64,000 nt of DNA from CAWBBA01 sp963741625 (GTDB taxonomy: Bacteria > Desulfobacterota > Desulfomonilia > Desulfomonilales > Desulfomonilaceae), in contig CAVUIT010000011.1 in assembly GCA_963741625.1 (NCBI GenBank), positions 310,001 through 374,000 of the forward strand. The letters are read 5' to 3'. This document shows positions 17,610-25,998 of this stretch, piece after piece. Made by a program: the position numbers and the translations under genes. The notes below the pieces were generated by a model. That model was not told the DNA's origin and ran no database searches. It saw only the letters and a program-made list of their open reading frames with translations. Position 1 is the first letter of the stretch. The number at the start of each line of letters is the position of its first letter.

Positions 17610-18328
17610 CTTGCACAGGCGATCAAGAGAAAAAGGGTTTCCGAGAATTCGCAGATCGCGCCCAATACATCACCGTTGATCGTCGGAAGTCTCGAATCAG
17701 CGAAACGCCTGAACCACATTGCCCCGAGATAAGCGGCCGCGGCAGCCAAAATCCCCGTCCAACCGGCGATTACCGTTGGGACAAGGCCAATAATAGCTGC
17801 CCATCGGACTGCAATCGGATCTAGCCCGGATAGAAACAGCGCGGCCATCCCTTCACCGCGATGCCGGGACCCGTAAGCCGCGAGTACCATAATACCCCGG
17901 CCCACCACAGGCGCTAGGAACAGGGTAGCGACACTCAAGTCCTCGCGGGCAAGAGCCGCTACTTTCACGGCAAGTAACAGAATGAGTGCAAGTGCCCCGA
18001 AAGTCCCCAGGCGAGAATCCTTCATAATAATGAATCTGCGTTCCGGGGTTACCGATGCGGCAAGCGCGTCCCAGCAGTCGGTCCATCCATCCAGATGCAG
18101 GCCGCCGGTCAAAAAGATCCACAGTCCCACAGTCAGAATCGCCGCAACAAAGGGGGGGAAATGCGCGGAAAAAATCAGGTGCGCGATTACGAGAAGTGCG
18201 CCTATTAGACCGCCCACCAGCGGGAAGGCCCACGCGGATCTGCCTACTTCGGCCAAATCCGCGGTCGGACCGCTGCGAGTTTTGAAGACAGTGAGGAATC
18301 CCAGGGCAGTTTCAAAGGCTTTGAGCAT
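17606..18328 (-). CDS. cobS: Adenosylcobinamide-GDP ribazoletransferase
   Basis: 240 residues of a polytopic inner-membrane protein. It joins activated cobinamide to alpha-ribazole, the penultimate step of cobamide assembly. The family motif GGLHLDGWTDCWDALAAS (residues 76-93) carries the acidic residues of the active site, and RLGTFGALALILLLAVK and VVGRGIMVLAAYGSRHR are also typical. The start at 18328 has only a weak AGTGAA site. It is translationally coupled to cbiR (GTGA overlap), so lower-ligand removal and attachment are made together. Confidence 0.92.
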   Translation of the reverse strand: MLKAFETALGFLTVFKTRSGPTADLAEVGRSAWAFPLVGGLIGALLVIAHLIFSAHFPPFVAAILTVGLWIFLTGGLHLDGWTDCWDALAASVTPERRFIIMKDSRLGTFGALALILLLAVKVAALAREDLSVATLFLAPVVGRGIMVLAAYGSRHRGEGMAALFLSGLDPIAVRWAAIIGLVPTVIAGWTGILAAAAAYLGAMWFRRFADSRLPTINGDVLGAICEFSETLFLLIACAR

Positions 18329-18345
18329 ATTTTCACTGGAAATTG

Positions 18346-18562
18346 TTCACCGCAGAGATCGCAGAGAACGCGGAGCCAAATTCTCTTTCAAATTGTTCAC
18401 AACACGGCGCATTCCGCGTCTCAGCTCAGACGAGACCCAAGCCCCGTACGCTGACTCCCGCAGACCCGGACCGAGGTCGCTATTAACTTCAATGTCCGTG
18501 CCGACTACTGTTTCCGTGTTATTGTGCGAGTCTCTTCCTATCTCTGCGATCTCTGCGGTGAA
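18346..18562. repeat. Element with perfect 22-bp inverted arms (CACCGCAGAG type)
   Basis: The arm at 18346-18367 (TTCACCGCAGAGATCGCAGA and 2 more bases) is the exact reverse complement of 18541-18562. The 170-bp core holds no open frame of note. A second element of the same kind lies at 42112-42301. It separates cobS from the upstream gene. Confidence 0.75.
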
Positions 18563-18572
18563 TGACTACTAA

Positions 18573-19691
18573 TCATGGGTTAATGGTCGTCACATAAACG
18601 AATTTGCCGTCTTTTACCTTGTCGATGACCATGGCTTTGATCGCGTTGCCATCAGGCTTCATCGTGATTTTGCCGGTCACGCCGTCGAAGTCTTTAGTGC
18701 TCAACAGGGCTTCGCGGATTTTTGCCGGTTCTGCCGAGCCCGCTCTCTTGATTGCGTCCAGTATGATCAAATAGGCATCCGCGGCCATAGCAGTGAAAGC
18801 GTCGGGCTCTTTGTTGGGATTCTCCGCCTCAAAGATCTGCAGGAACTTTTTGCCTGCCTCGCTGGTTATCATGTCCTTATGAAAATGAGTTGTAAAATAT
18901 ATATCTTCTACTGCGCTGCCGCCGAGTTCCAGCAATTCAGGGGCCTGCAGGCCATCTCCTCCAAGGATTGGGACATTCAGTTCCATGTCCCGCGCCTGCT
19001 TGGCCAAGAGCGCGCATTCCGTATAGTAGATTGGGGCACAGATTACGTCAGGCTTTGCTGCCTTGATGGTGCTCAACTGAGGCGTGAAGTCTCGGTCACC
19101 GCTCTTGAACTTGGTTTCCGATACGATCTTCCCCCCTCCCTCAACGAACTCCTTCTTGAAGAAGGTGGCGAGGCCGACGGAATAATCCTGGGACATATCG
19201 TAGATCAGCGCCGCGGTCTTGGCTTTGAGCTGGTCGTGAGCAAGTTTGGCGAGAATGCGCCCTTGGTCTGTATCGATGAAGCAAACACGAAAGACGCATT
19301 TTTTCCCCTGAGTTACAATGGGGTTTGTAGCAGTGGGTGACACCATCGGAACCTTGCTTCTTTCAGCAATATCTGAACCTGCGATGGTATTTCCGGAGAT
19401 CATCTCCCCGATTATGGAGCAGACCTTCTCCTTTTCAACTAGCCGTGAAACGGCGTTGGCAGATTCAACCTTGTCTGACTTGGTATCTGCCAGCTTTACG
19501 TCCACCGGCCGTCCGAGGACTTCGGGCTGCATTTTCTTGGCAATGGTAATGCCCGTCCATCCCATTTGACCGTATGAGGCCACACCACCCGTCATGGAAA
19601 GGTAGGCCCCCAGAACGATAGGCTCGGCGGCCCCTACGGGGGACGCCAATGCTAGGGATGCCATCAGAAGCACGCACAGAAATCTCGACAT
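18573..19691 (-). CDS. ABC transporter substrate-binding protein, LivJ type
   Basis: 372 residues with a signal peptide (MSRFLCVLLMASLALASPVGA) for the periplasm. The type-1 periplasmic binding fold is clear: PIVLGAYLSMTGGVASYGQ, the hinge-near IIGEMISGNTIAGSDIAE, VPMVSPTATNPIVT, and FKSGDRDFTPQLSTIKAAKPDVI. This family binds branched-chain amino acids, amides or aromatic and short-chain acids. No permease or ATPase genes are nearby, so it works with a transporter encoded elsewhere. AGGTGT sits directly upstream of the ATG at 19691. Confidence 0.9.
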   Translation of the reverse strand: MSRFLCVLLMASLALASPVGAAEPIVLGAYLSMTGGVASYGQMGWTGITIAKKMQPEVLGRPVDVKLADTKSDKVESANAVSRLVEKEKVCSIIGEMISGNTIAGSDIAERSKVPMVSPTATNPIVTQGKKCVFRVCFIDTDQGRILAKLAHDQLKAKTAALIYDMSQDYSVGLATFFKKEFVEGGGKIVSETKFKSGDRDFTPQLSTIKAAKPDVICAPIYYTECALLAKQARDMELNVPILGGDGLQAPELLELGGSAVEDIYFTTHFHKDMITSEAGKKFLQIFEAENPNKEPDAFTAMAADAYLIILDAIKRAGSAEPAKIREALLSTKDFDGVTGKITMKPDGNAIKAMVIDKVKDGKFVYVTTINP

Positions 19692-19758
19692 ATAACACCT
19701 CCGGACCCTAATTGAGAGACTAGTCTATATGAGAAAGACCCTAATCGGAAAAGCTTTT

Positions 19759-19913
19759 CGGAATTATTCCGTTGAAAATGAATTCAACTGTCATTGCGAG
19801 GGCTCAAGCCCGAAGCAATCTGGCTTTCGCGGCTTTGGAGATTGCTTCGTCGTGTCACTCCTCGCAATGACACGAATCCCACAAATTCATCCCTGGTCAA
19901 AGGGATAATTCCG
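19759..19913. repeat. CATTGCGAG palindromic repeat with outer inverted arms
   Basis: The inner element runs from TGTCATTGCGAG (19789-19800) to CTCGCAATGACA (19861-19872), with GAAGCAATC and GATTGCTTC between them. It is wrapped by a second imperfect pair, CGGAATTATTCC (19759-19770) and GGATAATTCCG (19903-19913). Relatives: 54324-54436 and, interrupted, 7137-7275. Confidence 0.75.
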
Positions 19914-20001
19914 AATTATTTTCTCCGAGGAGAGTATTCCGCTAAACCAACGCGCACCGGATTTGGCTCCCTGATCACCTCAGGACCACCAACCCCATGT
20001 C

Positions 20002-20562
20002 TCACCGCCTCTTGTAGGTCCCCATCAATTGGCCTTCGGCCAGAACGTGGCCGCCCATGGCTTTCAACAATTGCTCCTTGGTTATGCCGCTCTCGACGTT
20101 CAGTTTTGAATCGAGGGCATACACCTTGAAGTAATATCTGTGTACGCCGCTGGGAGGGCACGGCCCCAAGTAGCCGTTTTTCTTGGATGAGCCCGCGCCA
20201 TGCTTCGCCCCGTTTGCCAGGGTCTTACCCACGGGCACGTTTTCAGGCAACCCCTTGGTTTCCGGCGGCAGATTAAAGAGCACCCAGTGCACGAAGGTCC
20301 CCCTCGGAGCATCCGGATCGTCGCATATAAGGGCAATGCTCTGGGTCCGGTCAGGCACGGAACCCCATGTCAATGGTGGCGATACGTTCTTACCGTCACA
20401 CGTATAGAGCTTCGGTATCATCGCCCCCTCTTGGAAAGCGGAGCTGCTGACATCGAATCTCGCAGGCTTGGCCCCCTTTGTTTCGGAACCACACTGCGTA
20501 CCGCCGTAGATCAGGCACACGGCCAATACAACGATGAGCAACCGAGAAATCTTGTTCCACAT
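20002..20562 (-). CDS. PEBP-family (YbhB/YbcL) protein, exported
   Basis: 186 residues. The ATG at 20562 follows GGAGGAACC. An N-terminal hydrophobic segment ends LIYGGTQCG, which resembles a lipobox, so a lipoprotein is possible. The phosphatidylethanolamine-binding signatures are CDDPDAPRGTFVHWVLFNLP and GPCPPSGVHRYYFKVYAL, which together build the anion-binding pocket. Bacterial members are poorly understood; a small-anion or lipid ligand is family knowledge, not visible here. It follows the MFS gene on the same strand (36 bp apart), so cotranscription is possible. Confidence 0.88.
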   Translation of the reverse strand: MWNKISRLLIVVLAVCLIYGGTQCGSETKGAKPARFDVSSSAFQEGAMIPKLYTCDGKNVSPPLTWGSVPDRTQSIALICDDPDAPRGTFVHWVLFNLPPETKGLPENVPVGKTLANGAKHGAGSSKKNGYLGPCPPSGVHRYYFKVYALDSKLNVESGITKEQLLKAMGGHVLAEGQLMGTYKRR

Positions 20563-20598
20563 TGGTTCCTCCCCCTTATTCGGAATTCGCATTCAATG

Positions 20599-21875
20599 TT
20601 ACGGCGCCGCCCGTCTGTCAATCACGGCCGGATGTATGCCGCTGTCAGAATAGCTGGGCTGTTCTCCTCGCGATGACGTTAGCACGGATCGATTGGTCCG
20701 GAGAATGAGAAGCAAAATGGTTCCCACCAACAGAGCGGAATTGATGCCCAGCGCCAGAAAAGTCGCCTCACTTCCCCACACGGTGTCGACCCAACCCAGG
20801 ATCTTGACTGCCAGGGCGCCCACGCCGAAAGTTAGTATAAACTTCATTCCAAACGCGGAATGATGGAGACGCTTGGGGGCCAGCGTGGCCACCAGCGAGT
20901 TCTCCGAGGCCTGCGAGCCCAAGAGGAAAAAGAAGTAGACACTGCCGAGCGCCACCAGGGGTAGGTTTTGAGTGAACGCCATGAGCAGTGCAGCGGGCAA
21001 GCAAAAGAGATGAAAGACCAGGTAGGCGTAGCGAACATCAAAACGCTCCCCGGCATGGCCTCCAATATACTGGCCCAGCATGCCCACCATGTAGATTGCC
21101 GCCGTCACGCTTGTGGCGAAGAGGTTGCCGGAAATATCCGCGTTAAAGGCCGCAGACACGGCCTGAAGGAGGGCCTGGCTCTTCAGCTCGATGTAAGCGG
21201 GAAGTATCACGCTGGAGCCTGTGTATGATATCCCGGCCAACATTGTGGCGATTAGAAGTATGATGAAAGCCCCAAGCAGTCCGTTGCCGGCCTCCGCTGG
21301 GCTTTTCTCCTTGTGCTTAGGATTGGCCAAAGGCAACAACGCCGGCAGGGCCATCCCCACCAGGTTTATGGTTCCCACGAGAAGGTATGCAGCACGGGGG
21401 CCCCAGGCCCAGTTGACGATCCCGGTCGCCGCGGGAGCGACCACTAATCCCAGTCCCCCGAACATCGCGTTGTACCCCATTGCCACGTTCAGGCGCTTGA
21501 CCCCTTTGGATATGAGCCCCATGCCGATGGGGTGAGATATGCCGGAAAATAGTCCCAAACAGCGCCAAGCGATAGCCACAACCTCTCGGGGTCTTCAATC
21601 CAGAACGCTGCAGCAAAGCCGCTCATGCCTGCGCCGAGAAACATGAGAATCATCAGCGGCCGGCCGCCCAACCGATCAGCCGCTATGCCCCAAGGAAGAG
21701 CACTGACTCCGAAAAGCAGGTACTGGAGAAAAGACAGTTGCAGCACCTGCGCCAAATCCATTTTTAGGATGCCAGTGAGAGGCAAGACCAGTGCTGGAAA
21801 CACAAGCAAATTGTAATGGCACATGAAGTGCCCGAAATTGGCGACAATTAGGATTCGGCGTTCTTCGGGTTGCAA
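20599..21875 (-). CDS. Major facilitator superfamily transporter (frameshifted)
   Basis: About 425 residues across the break, 12 hydrophobic segments expected. The N-terminal half has the loop motif ALPWGIAADRLGGRPLM (GxxxDRxGrr type) that defines the family. The frame shifts near 21580, where the second frame reads AIAWRCLGLFSGISHPIGMG, fitting TM4-5. The start is a TTG at 21875 with GGAG 8 nt upstream. The C-terminal tail beyond residue 400 is polar and variable. Substrate unknown; nearest analogues are drug or organic-acid carriers such as the fosmidomycin-resistance type. Confidence 0.75.
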
Positions 21876-22062
21876 AATAGTGGTCTCCGCTCATAGACGC
21901 TTAGGCTGGACCAGCCCGACTGTCATCTTATCTCGTCTACAGTTGCAAGTCGATCATCAGGAGTGGCCACGACGGCGTCAGGTTGACGGCAACAGCCTAA
22001 TGGATATAATAATACTGTAAATTAATTCAAGTGGGGACTTAATCACCCCGGGGAGGTAAATG

Positions 22063-22635
22063 ATGGCAAGTAAAATTGAGTGGGAAACCAGTATGGACAA
22101 GGCCCTGTCGCGGGCCAAAGCCGAAGGAAAACACGTATTACTCGACTTTTTCAACCCCGGCTGAATCGGTTGTCAACAAATGGATGCGGTTACGTATCCG
22201 GATGAAGGAGTGGCAAAGTTTATTGAAGATAACTTGATTCCTCTCCGCGTGGCATTTGATCACAAACCTCTTGCCGCGGATTTCAAGGTCAAATGGACTC
22301 CCACATTGATCACACTCGATTCTGACGGTGTCGAACATCATCGCACCGTCGGGTTTCTTGCACCCGAAGAGCTGATCGGGTCCCTGATGCTCGGCATTGG
22401 CAAATCAAATTTCGAACGGGAAGAATTCGATAAGGCGATTGCAACGTTCAACGTGCTCCTCGAAAGGCATCCCAAGAGCGATTCCACTCCTGAGGCGGTC
22501 TTCCTGCGGGGTGTCTCTATGTACAAGAGCACCCATGATCCCAAACCGCTTCGAGCATCGTATGACAAGCTTACAGCGGAGTACCCCGACAGCGAGTGGA
22601 CCAAACGGGCGTATCCGTACAGGCTCATCAACTGA
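22063..22635 (+). CDS. Thioredoxin-like selenoprotein with UxxC motif (in-frame UGA)
   Basis: A UGA at 22162-22164 interrupts an otherwise continuous frame: upstream MASKIEWETSMDKALSRAKA to HVLLDFFNPG, then UGA, then IGCQQMDAVTYPDEGVAKF onward. The UGA falls exactly at the first position of the thioredoxin-like redox motif (U-I-G-C), after the core strand LLDFF, and the cis-Pro region KWTPTLITLD follows. Reading UGA as selenocysteine gives 190 residues, with a C-terminal helical stretch (NFEREEFDKAIATFNVLLER) like a TPR tail. The hairpin at 22182-22199 fits a bacterial SECIS. Start: GGGGAGG lies 6 nt before the ATG at 22063; the ATG at 22060 is too close. Likely a cytoplasmic thiol/selenol oxidoreductase. 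Confidence 0.88.
22182..22199 (+). promoter_or_regulatory. Putative bacterial SECIS element
   Basis: GGATGCG (22182-22188) and CGTATCC (22193-22199) form a 7-bp stem (one G-U pair) closing the loop GTTA. The loop begins 24 nt after the UGA codon, inside the range known for bacterial SECIS hairpins, and carries a G followed by U at its 5' side as SelB-binding loops do. Confidence 0.65.
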
Positions 22636-22703
22636 GGCAAGAACGTGACTGACAGGCGGTCACAAAACCTCTAACAAAAGGCTCGATGTAGTCCATTGGA
22701 TTT

Positions 22704-22792
22704 GTAGGGGCATCCCGCGGAACGCGGGACCGTGGCCTTGCCTATTGAAACCGCGGAGCCCTAAGGAGGGCACCCACGAGGGGCGCCCCTAC
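22704..22792. repeat. Dispersed repeat with GTAGGGGC/GCCCCTAC ends
   Basis: Exact 8-bp inverted ends at 22704-22711 and 22785-22792. The left half repeats the unit at 3355-3392; the same ends bound the 55-bp element at 25848-25902. Confidence 0.65.
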
Positions 22793-22830
22793 GCGCTTCA
22801 GATCCCCGCGTGCCCGGTAACGACGAGGTG

Positions 22831-22862
22831 GTGCCACGGATGTGCGAAGTTCATCCGTGCCC
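22831..22862. repeat. Dispersed hairpin, opposite copy of 10581-10625
   Basis: GTGCCACGGATGTGCGAAG followed by TTCATCCGTGCCC. The rest of the 1-kb stretch from 22636 to 23257 holds no gene that I can support. Confidence 0.5.
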
Positions 22863-23257
22863 TTCGGATTCCCGTGTGCGCGGGAACTACGGGGAGCCGT
22901 CAATGAGCGATTGAACCCCAATGGCCTAAAATCGATGCAGTCATTTTCTGCCAGTTCCTTACCGCCAGTTGCGACTTGCACGGCAAACCTGCAGAAAAAG
23001 GAAAATCCTCGGCCCTTTTTGAGGCGTCTCGCGGCATGTCGGGTAATTATCGCACACGATGTCCCTCGTGGATGTAAACTACCCACCCCTTTTTCATAAC
23101 AGCTCGATAATAAAGGCATGGCCGATTCTTGGGTATTTAATACCCATTTCTCAGTGTGATTCGTTCCGGCAGTTCTCGAAGTGGCGCGGCTCGAACTCGA
23201 CAAGTAACTCCCTTATTTTTATAGCTAAAGAATTATGAGGCCCCAATTTGTCCGAAA

Positions 23258-23274
23258 TTGGCATGAGACTTGCT
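23258..23274 (+). promoter_or_regulatory. Sigma-54 (RpoN) promoter
   Basis: TTGGCATGAGACTTGCT has GG at -24 and GC at -12 with the strict 10-bp spacing between them and matches the consensus TTGGCAC-N5-TTGC in all but one position. Transcription would start near 23286 and run toward the ankyrin gene at 23722. It implies control by an enhancer-binding activator encoded elsewhere. Confidence 0.7.
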
Positions 23275-23721
23275 TAGTCAACTTCTAAGCAGAAAGGCAC
23301 GCGAATCGGGGAGGGTGCAGCCACACCCAATCCCAGCCCGGCAAAGAGGGCTGAACGGGGACGCCTTCAACATCATACAGTTTACGGTGGGGGAGCGAAT
23401 TCATCGTTGGGCCTGTCTTCACGACAAGATGGAGATGGGAAGGCAGCACGATCATTGGGACAACGGTGCAGGGTCATGGCTGGGGAGTTACAATCCGATC
23501 AATGGGATCTAGCTCTTGGCCATGAAATTGGAGAAAGAGTGATCGCGTGGGGGGCGGTTTTCAGATGGAATTGATGCAGGGTGCTGCCTGCCCCGAGACG
23601 GCCCGTTGCACAGGCTCTCCGGCGTTACCATGGGTGGTCCCGGAGAGCCAATTAAGATGGCTCCCATTCGGCCTCCGGAAGGGCGTGCTTCTGCTTACCG
23701 ATAGATGAGGAGATGTTACTG
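23275..23721 (+). other. Leader or small RNA downstream of the sigma-54 promoter
   Basis: About 430 nt lie between the sigma-54 promoter and the ankyrin start. One frame stays open to a stop at 23512 and ends with HDHWDNGAGSWLGSYNPING, but it lacks a convincing ribosome site and a recognisable family. A CAGCCC/GGGCTG hairpin lies near 23333-23352. It may be a long leader, a small RNA or a short unrecognised gene. Confidence 0.35.
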
Positions 23722-24228
23722 ATGTCTGATCCACTGGGTTCTGAACTCGACGCCGCAGCGAAAAACGGACATCTGGCCAAAGTGAAAGAGCTTTTGGTTC
23801 AGAGAGCAGATGTGAATTTCCGGAACAATTACGGAGCGACGCCTTTGATAGAGGCTTCCCTGCGCGGCTATGAGGCGGTGGTCAGAACTCTTTTGGAGCA
23901 CGGTGCGGATGTCGGCACCGCGGATACTGTCTTCGGGGCCACTGCGCTGAATTTCGCGGCACTGACCGGCCAGGTGCAGGTTGTGGAGTTCCTACTCAAA
24001 TGGGGGGCCGACGTTAATGCTAAGGACTTTGATGGTAGGACAGCGCTTTTTGAGGCTGCTCTCGGGGGGCACACCGGCGTAGTGGCCGTCCTCTTGGAAA
24101 AGGGGGCCGACATCCATGTGAGGGACATTGGCGGCCGGACTGCATTGACGGAAGCCAATGTGTGGCAAGAAGCAGACGTGGTTAAATTGCTCATGGAAAG
24201 GGGCGCGTATGATATTGCCGCCGCGTGA
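23722..24228 (+). CDS. Ankyrin-repeat protein
   Basis: 168 residues made of four to five ankyrin repeats, each with the consensus G-x-TPL-x-A and VVxxLLExGADV pattern: YGATPLIEASLRGYEAVVRT, FGATALNFAALTGQVQVVEF, GRTALFEAALGGHTGVVAVL, GRTALTEANVWQEADVVKLL. No signal peptide, so a cytoplasmic protein-binding scaffold. The ATG at 23722 is chosen because GAGGAG stands 9-10 nt before it. The sigma-54 promoter at 23258 is the only promoter signal seen upstream. Confidence 0.85.
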   Translation: MSDPLGSELDAAAKNGHLAKVKELLVQRADVNFRNNYGATPLIEASLRGYEAVVRTLLEHGADVGTADTVFGATALNFAALTGQVQVVEFLLKWGADVNAKDFDGRTALFEAALGGHTGVVAVLLEKGADIHVRDIGGRTALTEANVWQEADVVKLLMERGAYDIAAA

Positions 24229-24331
24229 GAATTGCTTGGTCGAAGGTTGAGTCCCTTGATACACGCGGCCGAATTGCTATCTTAAAGGCGTCCATCAAAT
24301 TATTTGAGGACCACTGATGCTTCACCCAATG

Positions 24332-24364
24332 GGGCGATCTCTTGAGAGGTCGCCCTATGTTTTT
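24332..24364 (+). terminator. Terminator hairpin after the ankyrin gene
   Basis: GGGCGATCTC and GAGAGGTCGCCC pair (one G-U) and are followed by TATGTTTTTG. Confidence 0.7.
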
Positions 24365-24504
24365 GCGGATACTGCCAGCTTGCTTTCAAACAGATAACAA
24401 AAACTGCCACTGGCCGGTGCGGCCACCAGCCTTACAATCATTCCGTAGGCAATCTGCTTCCTCGAACGCAAGCGTAGTATTACCTTTATGAACGCATATC
24501 AATT

Positions 24505-25710
24505 CTAGTGGAAGATCGTGGACGCGAAGCTGACGAAAGAGCTACGATCATCTACGCAGGCGTAGTCCAAGGCCAGCGTGCGGCCTTCTGAGGCATCCAT
24601 GCAGTGGAACATGGTCGTGATGGGTGAGAAACCGCAGATACGCCTGGAGTCATTCTCGCGGGCAATTTGTTGGATAAAGCCGCCCAGGTCCATATTTTCG
24701 AGGGATGCAAGCAAACTTACATCCTTTTCGAGAGCCTCAGTGATCGTGCCCCGGTCAGGAATGAATGAATCCCCATAGCGGGGGCCAACATGATCGAGGT
24801 CAGCGCTTGCAATAAAACATACAGATCGGGAACTTCGGCGACAAACTTCTTTCAGACCGGCACAGAATTCTTCAAGTACCCGCCTTTGACTCTTGAAGGG
24901 GCCGTCATCATCAAAGAAGTGATGAGACAAGGAGCATAAAATGGGGACAATTGTGAATGGATGCCGTCCGCCGAAAAGATATTGCAGGAAAATGACCTGG
25001 AATTCGATCACGTGTTCGGTAGCGTGTAAGATCTCTTCGGACGCGGGATCTCGGCCCAATGTTGACGAAAGCTCGCTGAGAAACTCCCTGTTTGTGGTCA
25101 CTCTTCCTAGAGGCGTTTCAAAATCCTGTGTGGTCGCGGCGAACAGTCCTTCCACGCCTGCGTGGCCGGTGCCCAATATCACATAAATGTCAGAGGGTTG
25201 GCCCGCTGCCAGAGCATGGTAAGCCGCGGCAAAACATCGACCTCCCGCTCGTATGTCGATGTGGGGCGCGATCAATCCCACCGGCCGACGTTCGTCGGAA
25301 AAGAATGCAGGCAGTCCCGGTCCGCCCTCACCGGCAAAGAAGGCTGTCAGCTCATTGCGCAATGTCTCCGGATCCGAGCTGTAACTTGTTCCGGCATGTG
25401 AAGCGGGCCTGAACGGCATGTTTCGATATTCGGCCACTTTGTTCTCAAACGCTTGCCTGAAACGATCCCCTTCGAGAAGACAGGCTTCATCCAGTTTTTC
25501 CACAACATTCTTCAGATCCTCAAGAAAAACGAGCTGCCCGGATCTTCGAGTAAGTTCCGCCTGGACATCGAGAAGTGAGTGCCGACCGTCAAACATTGCC
25601 ACCACGGGCACAGCCTCTCTCAGGATGCACACCGTCTCTTCCCTCAGTTGTAGAGGGTCTTTCAGTCCGATAACGGGCCTACCCTCCACGACCAGGTGAA
25701 TGGTGTCCAC
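24505..25710 (-). CDS. MEMO-family protein (AmmeMemoRadiSam system protein B) with N-terminal domain
   Basis: 401 residues. Residues about 110-400 form the MEMO domain, with PHIDIRAGGRCFAAAYHAL, ILGTGHAG, HATEHVIEFQVIFLQYLFG, ASADLDHVGPRYGD and the CGFSPITTMFHCM end; His/Asp/Cys residues of the dioxygenase-like pocket are kept. Residues 1-100 are a separate helical, winged-helix-like module (LLDVQAELTRRSGQLVFLED). MEMO proteins often pair with an AMMECR1 protein and a radical SAM enzyme; neither is adjacent. The visible start is a GTG at 25710, but the coding pattern (DPDYKPKLRN) runs about 12 codons further upstream, where one base removed from a CCC run would give an ATG start near 25750. 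Confidence 0.85.
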   Translation of the reverse strand: MDTIHLVVEGRPVIGLKDPLQLREETVCILREAVPVVAMFDGRHSLLDVQAELTRRSGQLVFLEDLKNVVEKLDEACLLEGDRFRQAFENKVAEYRNMPFRPASHAGTSYSSDPETLRNELTAFFAGEGGPGLPAFFSDERRPVGLIAPHIDIRAGGRCFAAAYHALAAGQPSDIYVILGTGHAGVEGLFAATTQDFETPLGRVTTNREFLSELSSTLGRDPASEEILHATEHVIEFQVIFLQYLFGGRHPFTIVPILCSLSHHFFDDDGPFKSQRRVLEEFCAGLKEVCRRSSRSVCFIASADLDHVGPRYGDSFIPDRGTITEALEKDVSLLASLENMDLGGFIQQIARENDSRRICGFSPITTMFHCMDASEGRTLALDYACVDDRSSFVSFASTIFH

Positions 25711-25847
25711 ATTGCGAAGTTTAGGCTTGTAGTCGGGATCGAGCGGGCATCGTCAATTCTTGACCTCAACGGAATTTCCGCAATTATTCGCTATAATGAC
25801 AGGCAAGATGATACTGTCTCTAAACCGACTATTTCATCACGGCATCT

Positions 25848-25902
25848 GTAGGGGCGGTTGGTAAACCGCCCGAGATCAGGGCGCTTCTCGAAGCGCCCCT
25901 AC
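25848..25902. repeat. 55-bp paired hairpin with GTAGGGGCG/CGCCCCTAC ends
   Basis: Two hairpins, GGGCGGTTGGTAAACCGCCC and GGGCGCTTCTCGAAGCGCCC, inside 9-bp exact inverted ends. Shares ends with 22704-22792. It lies in the gap between rpoD (whose 3' end is at 25999) and the MEMO gene. Confidence 0.7.
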
Positions 25903-25998
25903 ATAACATATCCGGCATAGCATGATTTCGAGACACTTTCAGAAGCCAGTCCCACGTTTCCCGAGACGAAGACACCGCAGGGCCCCTAAACTAGAAAT

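Noticed and set aside
18329..18572. Cobalamin riboswitch before cobS
   Set aside because: The region is filled by an inverted-repeat element and lacks the B12-box word GCCACTG.
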